Positions 46,576-60,897 of a stretch of DNA of 64,000 nt are shown here, piece after piece. Source of the DNA: Cardiocondyla obscurior (Eukaryota; Arthropoda; Insecta; Hymenoptera; Formicidae). Position numbers and translations under genes: made by a program. The stretch spans positions 563,001 to 627,000 of the forward strand of contig NC_091865.1 of NCBI RefSeq assembly GCF_019399895.1. The letters are read 5' to 3'. The notes under the pieces were generated by a model that worked only from the letters and a program-made list of their open reading frames with translations, did not search any database and was not told the DNA's origin. Position 1 is the first letter of the stretch; each line of letters starts with the position of its first letter.

Positions 46576-49500
46576 TTCTGTACTATTTTTTTAATTTCAC
46601 ATTTTTGCATGAATATGTACATGTATAATTAATTAATAACGTATAATATTAATTTTTTGAGATTGATAATTATTAATACGCGCGCGTATCAAAAGTTACG
46701 ATTTCTAAATATATAATATTTAATTTAATTATTTATTCATTTAAAAAAAATTTTTTTTTTTTTTAATTTTATTTATATTCGAATGTGGCTCGCACAGAGA
46801 ATTGCTTCTTAATTTATACAAAATTAAATCAATGGCGGGACAACGATCAGAAATGTATGTGTTTCGAATAATAATGTTATTGCGAAACTTCCTTGCTATC
46901 TATCGCGTAAAGCGCGAAGAAATTGCATTTGCGTAATGTCTCTAAACGTAAACTCAAGCGTTTCGCACCAGAGTACTAAATGAAACCTGTATACCTCGAC
47001 CGTGTAGCTCCCAGTTTACTGACGATTCAATCGATATCTTTCGTATGTGTCGTGAATCGGGAGAAATCGACGAAACCGTGAGAAGTTCAGGAACGATTGT
47101 TGCGTCACTCTTACAGCCGAGAATTCACCATTTCGCTGAATGAGATATGAATACCGCTTGCGGTAGATTATAATAATCTTCTCAACGCAATATATCTTTT
47201 CGCAAGTGTTTATATTTTTACATTTACAGAGTTGAAAATTCATAATGCGCGACGATAAATCTCTCCCCTTTCCCCGTCCGCGTGTATAATCCGAGTTTAC
47301 CAATTTCAAATTAATTTTTAATAAGCTTATAAACAGCAAAAATGTTGCTCTCCACTTTTTGTCGCGAGCCCCGATTAATTTTGTTCTCTCTTTCTCTCCT
47401 CTTCCCCGCTTGGCTTTCATTAGTTATTGAAATAGCCAGTACTTTAAAAATAGACAATGTCTACGCGAATAGCAAATTATTCCAGCGTTGAATGATTAAA
47501 AATAATTTTACTCGACGGTAGTATTTAAATCGCCGGGATTTACGTGCTCGCGTATCCGTGCGTGCGTCGATCGAGATTTTTATTTCTTTTTTTTTTTCTT
47601 TATTAAAAAAATTTTTTTTAATATTTTCCGAGTGCAATACAAATAAAGAGCGGTTTGTATATTTAGTGGCTGAATGCAGTCTAACTATTAAGCGTTATAT
47701 CGTCGCTTTTCCTTTGCTCTCGGTTTTCTCTCATTCCTCCTACCTTCGCCGTCCCTTTCCTCCACCGGCAGTTTCCAACGTAGCCCGACAGATAGTCTCA
47801 CAGGGGAATGAGGTATCCGTACACTGGGCAAAAAGTAATTGGTAGTAAATTTCCTTGATTCTCGAACTGGGTATCAAGTTGACGCCACCGTGTTCTATCG
47901 ATTAGCGGGGTACGGCGAAACGTATCGTGACTAAGTAAATCTTCGACAGCCTCGCCACGTAAACAGCCGAATGCACGCATCTAATTGATATATTTTTAGA
48001 CGTGACTCGAAATCGACGACCGCGCCGAGAAACGTACGGACGAACGCCGGGTATTACATTGTAACGGAATATTAGTTATGTAAGCTAGACGGGAAGGGGG
48101 GAGGGAGGGAGGAGGAAATACTGCGCTGTGTCCTGATTGCACGGTATCGACCTGCGACACTGTATCCATTATCTGGTTCCACTTTCAACGAATGGCCGTG
48201 TGATATTTAATTGGCAGAACGAAAACGCGACGACTGACTTTTTAGGGAAACAGATTAATTCCGCGTTTATCGGGCATGCCGGTTTAGGCGTCCCCGAGTT
48301 TTCGAAACTTCCATTTTATTTATTCACGATAAAGAACAGTTTTCTCGTATTAGCTTTATATATTTTACTTATCTTCTCGTCTTCTGTGTACGCTTGAACG
48401 TTTACATGAAAATCAAGCAAACGGGGGAGGTAGAAGAGGGGGGCTTGAAAAAAATTTTAATCTTGGAGTTATCAAATCGTTAATGGCGCAAAAACTTAAT
48501 TACTTAAAAGATAATAATATCCGATAAAAGTAGATAAGCACATTTATGAGGCCTTAAAATATTCTTTTATCACTTAAAAGTTTAAATCATTTATTGTTCC
48601 AAAAAAACGATGCAGAGAAATCACGCGCAAAAAAATGTATGTTTTAAAAAATCTTTTATTAAAGCATAAATCATTTATTTGTTTGTCCTTCTTTTTTTTT
48701 TAATAATACGTTTTGATTTTTTAAAAAATTGAATTTTTAGAATATAATTTATTGAACGGCGAGATATGTTTTTTCTTGAATATTTGCTGAATCTTACAGT
48801 TGCGACATTGTTCAATCATTCGCTACGAAATGATGGAATAAATTGTTTAGAGTAGCTTTGTCTATCTTGTTAACATAATTATGGAAACGAAGTCTAGAGA
48901 GAGACTTTGTGCAGCTGAATTGAATAATTTCAAGCTTCCCGGATTTGCATACAATTACAAAATTGCTCTGCAGTCAATTACTCGGCTGCATTGTGATCGC
49001 GACAATGCCGATTCCATCCATCTCACTATTTTTCTTACTCATTTTCAAAGCGTACCCTGCGTAAAGAATTCAAGTTTTAAAGCCCTGCCGAATCGGGTCA
49101 AGTGGGAAAATTGTTCAATCGACGATAAGCATTTCGTTCACGAGGGATTGACGAAGGCAGGTCCTCCGCGCGTGCCGCTAAAATCGATACTTTCCTAGAG
49201 TACCACTCCACTCACCGTTGCTTATTAAATAACGTCTCTCATATTAATCTTAATTAAATTTTTTTATTCCGCGGTATTTATTCTTTTTCCCCTTATCACG
49301 GTCTCACGGCCGCAAACGATAATACCGCTATTGATTTCGTTAAACGTTTTAGTCCTCGATTTCGTAAAGCCGGTGGGGGGCGGGCTTTAGGTTTCGCTGA
49401 TTTCGTCGAAACAAAATCTTTATTTTTATAACGAGCCTCGTTGCCTCGTACGAAGCTGAAAGAGTGCGAAAACTCCCCGAAAATGTGTACAGAAGCAATT

Positions 49501-52500
49501 TTTGCTTTGACAGCGATGTTCAGGGCGCAGGGGGAGTGAGATAGGGGCGAGAATGGAGCAGCGAGGGCGGATGCGAGGGTGGATGAGAGGACGGAAACGA
49601 CGTACGGTGGCAAAGCCGATAGAAAGGCCCGATGTAATTACTGCTGGGAATTGGACCAATGGAAAATGTATTCTATTATTGTGTCAAGCTTTTTCCGAAA
49701 AGACAGACTGTTAAAACCGTATCCTTTATTTCTTTTGTATAGACTGCGTTTTGTTAATGGACTCGCAATTTGTGAGCAGCAACAAATAATTCAGACAAAA
49801 CGCGTACGGTGAGCGATGTTATGGCGAATTTTTCTTTCTTACACAACGAAAACCGGTTTAAACGACTCCTGCGCCGTGTGCGATTGCATTAGAGATCGTA
49901 GCGTTCGATTTTATCGCGATATACTTTATTAAATAATACGTGCTTTTTTTTTTTCTTTTTTTTTTTTTAAATAACAAGATTTCAGTGGTGTTATCGTGTT
50001 GTATTTTAATCTCGGGGGAGGCGGGGGGGAAGAGAAATGCATCAATAATAAATGTTAATATGTCGCAAGAAATCGATATCTCAGTAAAAACACGCGAGTA
50101 ACTTAATTAGTCGCGATTCATCGCACTTGACGTCACTTAACGAGCGGAATATGTGTTTCTTGCTAATACAGCAGTAATCACTCAATCAAAAATAATGTCA
50201 ACGCATCGGGCGCCTAAAATTTCGCTTGCTAATATAAGTTGATATCGTCTCCAAAAATTATTTCACCGCCACCAGTGATAAATTGCGACACGTACCGTCA
50301 TGTTTTCTATCTGATGCAACTATACGCACGTCACTCTGCTTAGCCTTGCCGCGAAATGGTGATTTATAATAATGCTGATTTATAAGATCGTGAAGGCTGT
50401 TATCTTTTCTTAGATTATTAATCGCGGACGCAGGAACGGAGCTGGGAGTTTTCGGTGACGAGGACGATGATGAAACGCATTAACTCTTGATAACAATCTT
50501 TCTGTGTCTCTTCCATTGCTATTAATTATCGCGTTGTAAAAAAAATTAAAAAAGAAAGAAGAAGAAGAAAAAAAAAATTGTTTGCCCACCTTTCGCGTAT
50601 GGATGAATCGGGTATAATCGGCGATAACGTATCTGTTATACCCCTCGTGACAGTTATGATAATCATTCTGTACCGCGCGGAACGGAAACGTCGCAACGAA
50701 ACACGAGCGATGACGACTCTATTTGCAGGATAATAAAACGTTCAATCGTATTGCATTATTGCGTGCCTCCGAAAATTCCTGTCCGCCATTCGCGTACATT
50801 CTATCGATCGCCTACTCCTCCTATTCGCCGCAGGTTCTGGCAAAACAAGCAAATAAAAAAAAGTGATAAAATATCCCCGTCGTTTATTATTAAAAAAGAG
50901 AGAGAGAGAGAGGGATGTGGGGGAGGGAGACAAAGAGAGAGTGAAAGAGAGAAAAATGGTAAATTGAACTATTCTGAAAAATAATACGCGGCTAACGGAG
51001 AAGGGTAGGTTTTTATCGATCGGGGACGCTTTTTTGCAAAATGTAATATAAACGTTAACCACTTCTCTCTTTGTCTTCCTCCGCGGGTGCATATCGCGCG
51101 TTTGTTTGCATACGCACGCGCTTATACGCGTGCACGTACATTTTTGCGTGTGTCACGTGCGTGCGTGGCGCACGCGCCCCGCGCGTTTCGTCCGCTCCGC
51201 GAGAAAACATCTGTGGGAGAAAAAGGCAAGCGACGGGCGCGCATAACATTCTGCAAATGCGGCGTGCGTGCGCGCGCGCGCCGCGATGCGACGAGATACA
51301 CGATCGTCGTACAGCATCTATAAGGCGGGAAATTACTCCTCCGCGCGCCTCTTTTTTCTCTTCCCCCCTCGCTCGTCCCGTTCTCCCTCCGGCAATCCTC
51401 CTTTTTTCGTCTCCCTCCCCCTCGTCCTACGTATCCGTAAGGTTTCCGTACAGAAAGAGAGGAAATCGCGGCTTCTCGCGTTACTTTTTCGGCCCCGATA
51501 GAAATCGAGGGTATGCACAATCCCTGCGATTCCCCGAATACATTATCGTCGGCCGGCCGATCGATGGAAACGATGAAACGAAATGCATTCGATTGTGTTT
51601 GCACGATGCGCCTATGCCGGTGCGTTAACTCGCTGCGCAAATATCGTTATCTTCTCAACTGTAGAACGGCATGAAAAGAATAAACAGCGCGTCAATTAGT
51701 TCGGCGGTATCGTCGAAATCGAGACGCGAAAAGTCAAAAATCCGCCCGCGATTTTTTTGGCACGTTTAACGGCGGGCCGTGCGCGAAATTTCGCGGTCGC
51801 CCGAAGCGCGATGGAACTTAAATTCATTACAAAAGCACCTCTTGAGATTTGTGATTTTCGCTCGCCTTCAAACTGTCAGTCTACTTGCTTTTTGAGTGTC
51901 AGTTTATTTAACGCGGTGTCCCTAGAGTGTCGGCTGGGATACGCGTATACAGCGGCCATCCACGGAACAGCTTTTTGTCTTCAACGGTCCCTTCGTATCC
52001 ACATTTCCTCTTTTTCCACTTTTCGCTGTGCTTCTTGCTCTCTCTTTCTCTCTCTCTTTTTTTTTTTTTTCCTTTTTTTTTTCCCCTGCCGCCACGCACT
52101 TTCCAACATGTTTCGAAATATTCCTCCGGGAAAAAAATAATGTTTCTTGATGTTATCGTTTTAGTTTCAAACTCTTATGTACTTACTTTTGTGATATTTA
52201 CTATGTATATCTACATACAACTCCTCTGTAATCTTCTTTATATCGAAATCTTTAAAATTATCGTGCCGTACACGTGACGCTACATTTTTTAAATATTAGT
52301 ACTCGTCGATACGATATTTTTTAATAATTTTACGCTTCATAAATTGATGGAATAATCTTTCATTCTGGAACGGCTTAATTTTTTTAACGTACGTGTAATA
52401 TAATTATATACAAATTCGCGTTGCGCATCCGTTCGAAGGGAATTTAGGATTTTTCTCGATTCACGTAATATATTCTTTCATATAACCGAGCGCGAATTTG

Positions 52501-54543
52501 CTCATATTCGGAAATGCCTAGTGCAAGTCGGAAGAAGTAAATAAACGAGGCGAGAAGTCACCCAGCGAGAGTTGCTCCTCGGAGAAAAGTGAATTGAATC
52601 CAGTCGATGGAGCGGGTACGTAGGTGAGAGGAAAGATGCACGGAAAGAGTCAGATCTGTGTGTTAAGAGGAGGGGAAAAAGACCGGGTGGAGGAAAAGCA
52701 TCGGCAAAAGAGTGGGATGGCGGGCGCGCGGAGACAGCGGAGGCGAGATTAATCTCTTCATGAGGAACAGAAATGAAAAATAACGAAGAATAATATATAA
52801 ATTAAACGACGCGCGCTGCGACGAAAACTCTCCAGCGGAGCCGGCCGAAATGGAATTTATAAAATTACATTTCTATCTTTTTCTTTTTTTTTCTTTGTCT
52901 TTTTTAATAACTTGTAAAATCTCCCACCCATTTTTTCGCGGTAAAGCAAATGTCATTATCTCGAGAGTGTTGTTCAACAGCGTCACCGTTAATGGCGCGG
53001 ATTAATTCGTAGTCCGAGGCTCGTAACGCGAGTTAAGCAGCGTTTTAAATTTATAAAAAAAAAAAAACCTCGAGTCAAGTTTACGTTATGCGTATAAAGT
53101 ATACTCGCGAGCGCGAGTAAATTCGGTAAAGAGGAAAAATGTAGAGAAGATAACAATCTGTTATATCCTGAGAAGTTTTCCGAACGTTCCCGCCTATTAT
53201 GACCCGTTAATAATTTTACGACCGCGAGCGAGCGACGCGTACTGATTTAATAATTTAACAATTACGCAAGATAAGGAGGAGCAAATGCTGTCCGTGGGCG
53301 CGCGCGCTCGTACAGCCGTTCAATAACGTTTTTCTCTTCCTTTTTTTTCTCTTTTTAGAATTTAATAATAATGCGATATCGAAATATATGTATAACACGT
53401 ATGCCGTGCGTGCCTGCATCTGTGTATGCGTTTATATGCGCATGCGTAGGTCGCGTGCGAGCGTGGATAGACCCTCTCTCTACTCTGTTCTTTCCTTCCA
53501 CCTCTCTTAACACGCCGCATACTACAGAGGAAGATAGACAGAAAGAGAAAAAGAGAGAGAGCCCGGTAGACAGAGCGTTTCCCCCTTTTCTCCTCATCTC
53601 TTTCGCTCCCCTCCTCCCCTCGCCGCCCCGCACATTCACTTCACCAACCGTGTGCGATTGGGAAATCGTAACTGCAATAGCGCATTGCATTATCTGCGCG
53701 AAACTGCATGTAAATGCAAAAATAAATCGGACGGCACAGTACCGTGCGCTCGCACGGTAATATAAATTAATATTATTACAAATTGCGATTTTATATTTCG
53801 ATGCCTCAAGGGGAAGAATAAATGTATAACAATGTTTTTTTTTTTTGCTTCCACTCTTTTCACGGGAGAGAAAACGCGAAATACAACCCCGATGCAAGAT
53901 ACACCTTTTCTATTTTCTATTTTTTTTTTCTTTTTTTTTTTCCCCTTCTTCGTCTATTCTTTTTTTTATTTTTTAATTAAATTTTTTTAAATTGTGGATC
54001 TTTCGTTCTACTTTCGGATATACTTGTGATTCCTGAGCGAACCAGTTACTTAATGTAATCTAGCTGTTCTCCGGCACGTTTTATACCTCGTATCTTATCG
54101 TTGTTTTTGTTATGCATAAGATCAGAATGCACGTTGTGGATTCGCAAAACCGCTTCGCAATGTTCTTCGTCATTACAATAATTTCGCGTATTTAATACCG
54201 TACTTTCTCCCTGTTAACGTTAACTGGCATGACGTAATTTTTGACATTATACATTTTCCCGCGTGATTAGTTTCCTAGATCTAGGAACGACGTTATTTAT
54301 TTCTTTAATAAAGACGTCGTATCGTGATTTACGAATTTACGGACGAATCGATATCAACGATCGTTTTATAATAATTATTACAACCCGACTTACGAAAGAA
54401 TTTCTCATTTAGAAAATACGACCTTAACTCACGCATGGAATCTGTTGGTCGAAAACTTTTGAAATAATGAGCGATATATCAAAGGAATTTCATTAATATT
54501 AATATAATTTATTTTTATATTTTGTGACGATTATTTTCTTTTC

Positions 54544-54548
<5 letters not shown>

Positions 54549-54574
<26 letters not shown>
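54549..54574. repeat. Poly(A) run of 26
   Basis: Uninterrupted adenines without a recognisable retroelement upstream. Confidence 0.9.
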
Positions 54575-57500
54575 TGACTAATTACTTTTCACAAACTCGC
54601 AGCATTTATTTTTATATTATATTTATTGTTATTTCAATTTAATTCGCAGTTTTATAATTTTTATTTTTCCTCTTTGTAAAGAATTCAACTTTTTTTTTTT
54701 TTCTCGATTCACGTTAATTGTTTAGTTTATTCAGACTGGCTATAAACGCTATCACGTGCAACATCGTTAAAACGAATATTACGTAAATGAGAGAGAAACG
54801 GTTCGTCCGCTTTTATGCCTGTTTTACAAGCGTTGACAACATAAAGAACGTGGAAACGCGGCAACAATTTTACGTAAAACTTCATTTATAAATAGCAAAA
54901 CTGTAGAAGAGCGTCGTATTAATTGTAAAATAAATTAACGACTCGCGGGTTAAAAAGTCATGCGCTTTTGAAGAACGTATTATCCGTGAACAGCGTGTGA
55001 TATTTTTCTACTTGTAGAATTATATTATAAGCTATTCGTTGAGATTACATTAAGCTCGTTTATCATATCGTATCACTTATCGCCGTGCCTAAGTATGTAT
55101 TGTAGATAATCAACTCGGGCTATAATCTGAATGCGCTGATAATACTGGTATTAGTGATGTTGCATTTTACTCGTGTCTGATAAACGTAGAAATAAACATT
55201 GATTAAGAGGCCCCTGACCAAAATAGGGACCCAATTTCGTATATCCCAAAAACCGGTTTCATTTTGGCTGCCATCGCCAAGGTGACTTCTGATCTGTGAG
55301 ATGAGACTGTGTCTCTTTTTCTCTCTCTCTCTCTTTTTTTCTCCCTTCCCCCCTTTTATTTTTCAATTTTATTCGCCGGATATCTTTTATTGCCGATCGA
55401 CGCGACGCGTGTTTCGCGAATGAGAACCTTCCGCGGGAATAACGACGATAGTGACCCTATGCCGTGTAATAATAACTCGATGAGAACGATGCCAAGGGGC
55501 TTTAGCGGGGAAACGAGAAGGAACGGAAGGAAAGGAGGCAGGAAGAGGGACGACGATACGGTCGCAAGAAAACGAATAGTGCGAGCGCGACGTGTGCTTT
55601 TGAAGGGCACGATATACACCGCTCCTCTCGCATTCTACATTTTGCCCACCAATTTCTGTACTCGATGAAACTATTTAACACTTTGAGAGGACGGTATCGC
55701 GAAGGATTTAGATTTATCGTTAAAATTTATATTTATTACGAAATTAAAATTTTTATATTCACGTAAAAAATAATTTATCGGTAAGGAGAATTTAATTGAG
55801 AACGCCACGAGAAAAGAGCCGCGTGTATTAACACGGTTATTTAAATATATGAAAAAAAAAAAAGAAAGAAGAAAAAAATGGTAGGAAGAGAAAGCAGCCT
55901 TCGATAAATCTTGTAAGCTAACGTAAGCATCTGCCGGTTCTAAATGAGAGTCCGTAGACTTCGAAAGGGAGAGTAGGGAAGCTCCGAGGCATCGTGCATA
56001 CTCGTTTTGATGCATACGAGTGTTATATATCCGTATATACCCTGGTAGTTTTAGTTTTCAGCGAATCAGCTTTCAGTCGCACTCATTATAAACAGTCTTG
56101 CATTAAGAGATACGTGCACGATAGCTTTATTATACTTTGCGTATTTCTAAACGTACGACGTTGCTGTTGCTTTTCATGTTTTTTATTATTATTTTTTAAA
56201 AATATTTTTTGCTTTATTAAAGAGTCGGAAATGCAAGATTAATCTCGCTATCGGTAGGCGACTTGTTTATCGATTAGCGTTTGGCGAACAATTCGGCTTA
56301 TCGATTGATTGACCGGTGATGAAGAATCAGATAACGTGCGCCTCAGCGGAATATATTTGCCGGGTTCAATCGATTTCTGGATATACTAGTTTCCTGCATC
56401 GGTCGAGTACATGTACTGCACAACGTCGAATACACGGCCGTAACAGAGCTCGCTTTTCGCTTGTGAAATTTTTATCAGAGTATCTCATAGCATAATACGA
56501 TTTTGCACAATAATATACAGTTTACAAATTCATGAAACCCAATCAAATCGCGCATGCCGGGCCCGAATGCAACATAAGCATCATTTTTTAATTCCCGTGA
56601 CGCGTATACATTTCGCTCGCATGTATATGTAGTATGTATTCTCTGTAAGCGCACGTTACATTTGTTATTAATATCGTGTTATACTGTATTCGCTCCCCAG
56701 CTCTCTCTCGTTCTCTTTCTATCTCTCTCTTCCCGCAAGTGCCCGCTTCGCTCGCTCGGAATATCTAATGCAGGGTTTTCTTTCCTCGTAGTATCGTTCG
56801 ACGGTGCGTAATTGATTCGCGGCACGCACTAGGGATGAGATATGGATCGGTAACTAATACAGATAGGCAAAAATTGATTTTTTCTCGCGAAGCGCGAAAA
56901 CCTGATAGCTGGCATAGGTTTCCTTCGGTATCCGGCCCGCGTATACTTGCTCGACCGAAATGAAATCTTTTAAATGCCTGCGAGCGCTTTGTGCGATGAT
57001 GTGCGTTGACGAGTCAAGTGTGCCTATCCGTTGATTCACGCGTCTCCGTGTGTACGCGCGCGTGTGTGACGTACCTGAGTCAAATTCCACGTATATTGTG
57101 CGTGGCCGGATTGCGCGTGTGCGCGCGTGTACGTACATGCATGCGCGTGTCAACGACAGCCACCGACACGGACGCGCCGAGGGGAACACACACGGGACCC
57201 TCCGCGTGACGTGTGTGCACGTGCAGCATGGATTTAAAGGTCCGCTCACACGATGCGCTCGTCGTCGCAGTCGAAAGTTTTTAATTAAAAGCCGGTGGCG
57301 AGATAGCCGCAGATATCCGCTTTCTTTCTTCATTAAAAAAAAAAATGTAACGCAAGCGGGATACATCTCGGTTGTTCCGGCCTGTAAAGGTTCTTATCTT
57401 TCGGCTCGTTGCGCCAATTTACGGGTCGCTAATTTAACCCGGAGGAACGTCGGGAAAATATTACGCTCGACGCGAGAAATATCGCTTGTATTAGGTGCGC

Positions 57501-60500
57501 TACTTACAACTTTGATATCACGAAAAACGCTTACATATCTAATCGTTGTATAATCAAAGGAGATGACTCTTATTTTCCTTTCATCGCGACGATATTCCGT
57601 TATTTATCTTTAGCGGAACGTAGAAGATAATTTAAACAATGGAAAATAGAACAGTCTTTAAAAAGAAAAAAAGAAAAGAAAAAAAAAGGAAAAAAAAAAT
57701 TGAAACTTAACCGCGATGCAATTCTATTCATATGTTATTATAATGAAAATGTACGTAATGCGTTATTACGTCGTAATGCTGGTCCGGTTATACTTTCCGC
57801 CTGGTGGATTCTTGAATCTCGGTATTATCGGACGACGTCATCCTGCGTTTCTTAATCTCCTGACCACGGTGATTCATGCGATGTGATGAACGCTTTAGAG
57901 CGGTTAGTAAAACTCATTCGCCGCGAATGAAAGAGAAGGAGAGGAGGACAAAGCGAGGGGGTGTTGCGAGAGGCCGAGAGAGACGGTGCAATGGGTTCTG
58001 GAGGAATATCATCGGAAAGCGAGACAGATGGGCAGAAATATAGACACGGTAACAAGGAGGGGAAGCAGAAAAGAGAAAGAGAGAGACAACACGGAGGGCT
58101 TTACAGGATAGCTTCGTATATATGCGATTACATGCGGCGAGGGTATACAATGACGGGGGGTGAGCGGGGATGGGGAGCATTGCCCTATATCCCGTTCATT
58201 TTTTTTTTTTTTTTTTCGATCCCTCGACCACGCGCGTTTTTCTACACGTTCGTACTCTAGCGCGAGTACTCTTTCCGTTCGGAATGAGAATATCTACGTA
58301 TTCGATTCGCGACGAGAAAGGTTAATTACATAACGCGAGCCGTCGTTTCGCGCAATCGCGATCGTCTCAAATGTCAGTCGACGTGGAATAATAAATATTT
58401 TACGTTCAGTAATTTTTCGTCGCGATAAAAGGAGCCTCTCGTGATTGTGGAGGGGACACGTATTTTGTGCATATTGCGATTGCAATTTATAATTGCTTGT
58501 CGTGCGATTATATATATATTTTTTTTTTTTCCACCCTCTTTGTCTCTCGTTCGGTCGCATGTGTTGCCAATCGTTTTTTCCGCCGATAAAAATATTTCGA
58601 CGTTTATATCCACGACTACTGGCAATACGCCGTTCGATACATTACGCTGTCGGTGCATGTTACGTAAGAACTATTTAACGATCCGACGTAATTTATTCAC
58701 GTTATTTCGATTGTGTGCATTAATTTCGCGCCGCGCGATCTCTCGCTCATCGCCCTTTCGTTCCTCGCGCTCCGTTCTCTCCTTTTTCTCGCATGTCACT
58801 CGAACGTCAGTGTGTGCCGCGAGTTTCTTGTGATACAGCGCGAATGCTCACCCATTTCCGTATCTTCCGATCGACCGGTACGCAAGCATAGAGACGAACG
58901 GCCCGATGAATATCTCCAATGAATATTTACAATATTCATGCCGCTTCCACTTGTACGTTCGATCAACCAGATTCGATTAGCTTCTTATTGCTTTTGATCT
59001 TTCTTTGCATTTACATTTATTTCTTCTGTCGGAGCAAACGCAAGCCAGAAAGTACAGATATGAGTTTCTCTTTACGAGGGAACGGCGGAATAACCATGAA
59101 TAATACGTAGGTACATGTTGTTTTACCGAAATGATTTTTAAAAAAATATTACGCGACTACTTTGCTTTTTTTTTTTTTTACTTTTTCTTCACGTTTAATC
59201 AATATCATTTTTATTCCCATTCCATATGCTTCTTTGTCCTCAATGGACTTAAAATATTACGTGACGCGTTCCTTTTCTTTTATTTTCTCTCTTTATCCGA
59301 TTCTCTGTCTCGCCTCCTTCTTTCTCTGCGTTCCTTCCCTCCCTAACGCCGTTCTAGAGTTCCGAGCGTTTCTGTTGCAAAAGGAAAACAGACACCGACG
59401 ATCATTATATAAAGATAGTTTCTAGCAAAAGTTTCAAGCGTAATGTTATAGTATCCCCGACGGGCAGAAACGGATAATGCATTAAGAAAGATAACAATTA
59501 TCTACGTCGCGTCATATATACATCGCCGGAAAGAATTTCGCGAAACACTTTCGGATTACGCCGCGCGAACGACTTCGGGAGGAGAAACGCGTGCGTTTCC
59601 CTTTGTTTTATTCGCGCGATTAGCGTCGTCCCGCTGCTAAGGGCAAGCGCCTCGAGCGGCGGCAGTCACAGAAACCGGGAGGGTGTACCATTGTTGTTTA
59701 ACACGGCGCGATGTAAACGTCCGGTTCCGCCGGTACACCGTCCTCTCGTGTTTTTTAAACAATCACGCCGGCACCCAGGGGTGGCATTTTTGCGCTTCTT
59801 GCTCGGCCCAGTTTTCGCACGCGCCCTCGCCGTTATCGTGAAATAATTAACAGCGACGCGAAACGAGCAACCCTACGACCGTCGACGGGTAGATAGATAT
59901 TTACGCGGAGGAGTTTTTTTTTTTTTTTTTCGGAAGGTGAGGATCGCACGTGCATACGTCGCGGCGGGTCCGATGAATAATTCATGAGCGCGCGGAACAA
60001 TATCTGGCGACTTCCGATAGAGCATGTAATTGGCACGTACCGATAAATAATAATGGCGACAGCGGGGGAGATTGGAAAAATTTTTTGAAGACCCACGTGT
60101 GCGTCGCGTGCCCGCACCCGCGCTCTTACAGCGTAGATAAAAGAGCGCCGTAGATGCAATCGCGATATCAATGGCGGTAAGTTTCGCGTGCGGTGCGGCG
60201 GAGGCGCGCGCGCGCGCGGTGGCGGAGAGAAACGAGATTAACTGCTATAAATACCATCGCCGGCTGATCTCGGTCCTCCCTCTCTCCTTCTCGGCGATCG
60301 AGCACCGGCGTGAAACTTTCGGCCTCGACTGTACTCTTAAAACATTGGAAATAGTTATGGCAGTGGTGCTCATGCCACTCGCGGATCGCTCGGCGATGAT
60401 TATTAATTCAATTATGTAAGCGATTGATAGCGCGATATGCTCGACGATTTGCTCAATAATAAGCGACTGTTTTGCATGCCGAAGCGCGAGCCGGCGGTAC

Positions 60501-60876
60501 GCTAGTTTTGAGGAGATTAGCATGCGCGCGCGGCCTAAACGTGACTCAATATCGAGCTCACTTAGCCGGCAATTAAAGGACTCTGTTATTCGAAACGTGC
60601 CTTTCGGAATCATCTCGCTCCGTGAAATCGATACATCGTCGCGCTTTCGCGTTGCGTCACGGTATAAAGCGATAAATCGCGCGAGCGGTAAGGATTTCTA
60701 TCGGCCCGAGTTGGGAAAATGCCGGGCGAATTTGTGAGCGAATATTCTAGTGATCGATCTTTTGCGCGGCTGTCTCTTTTACGTCCAAATCCGATCCATT
60801 TGAAATTTCGCCCGGGTAAATAAAGCAAAGGGAGTAATGGACAAGTCTCCGCTGCAAAGCAGCAGACGCTCGTACA

Positions 60877-60897
60877 GTCCGCGCTGCAAGCGCGGAC
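60877..60897. repeat. Short perfect stem-loop
   Basis: A GTCCGCGCT arm and its exact complement AGCGCGGAC are separated by GCA. The stem is 9 bp in a GC-rich patch. Function is unknown and it may be chance. Confidence 0.5.

Noticed and set aside
51071..51640. 185- and 172-codon ORFs on opposite strands
   Set aside because: They mirror each other in a CG-rich stretch and show no family resemblance.
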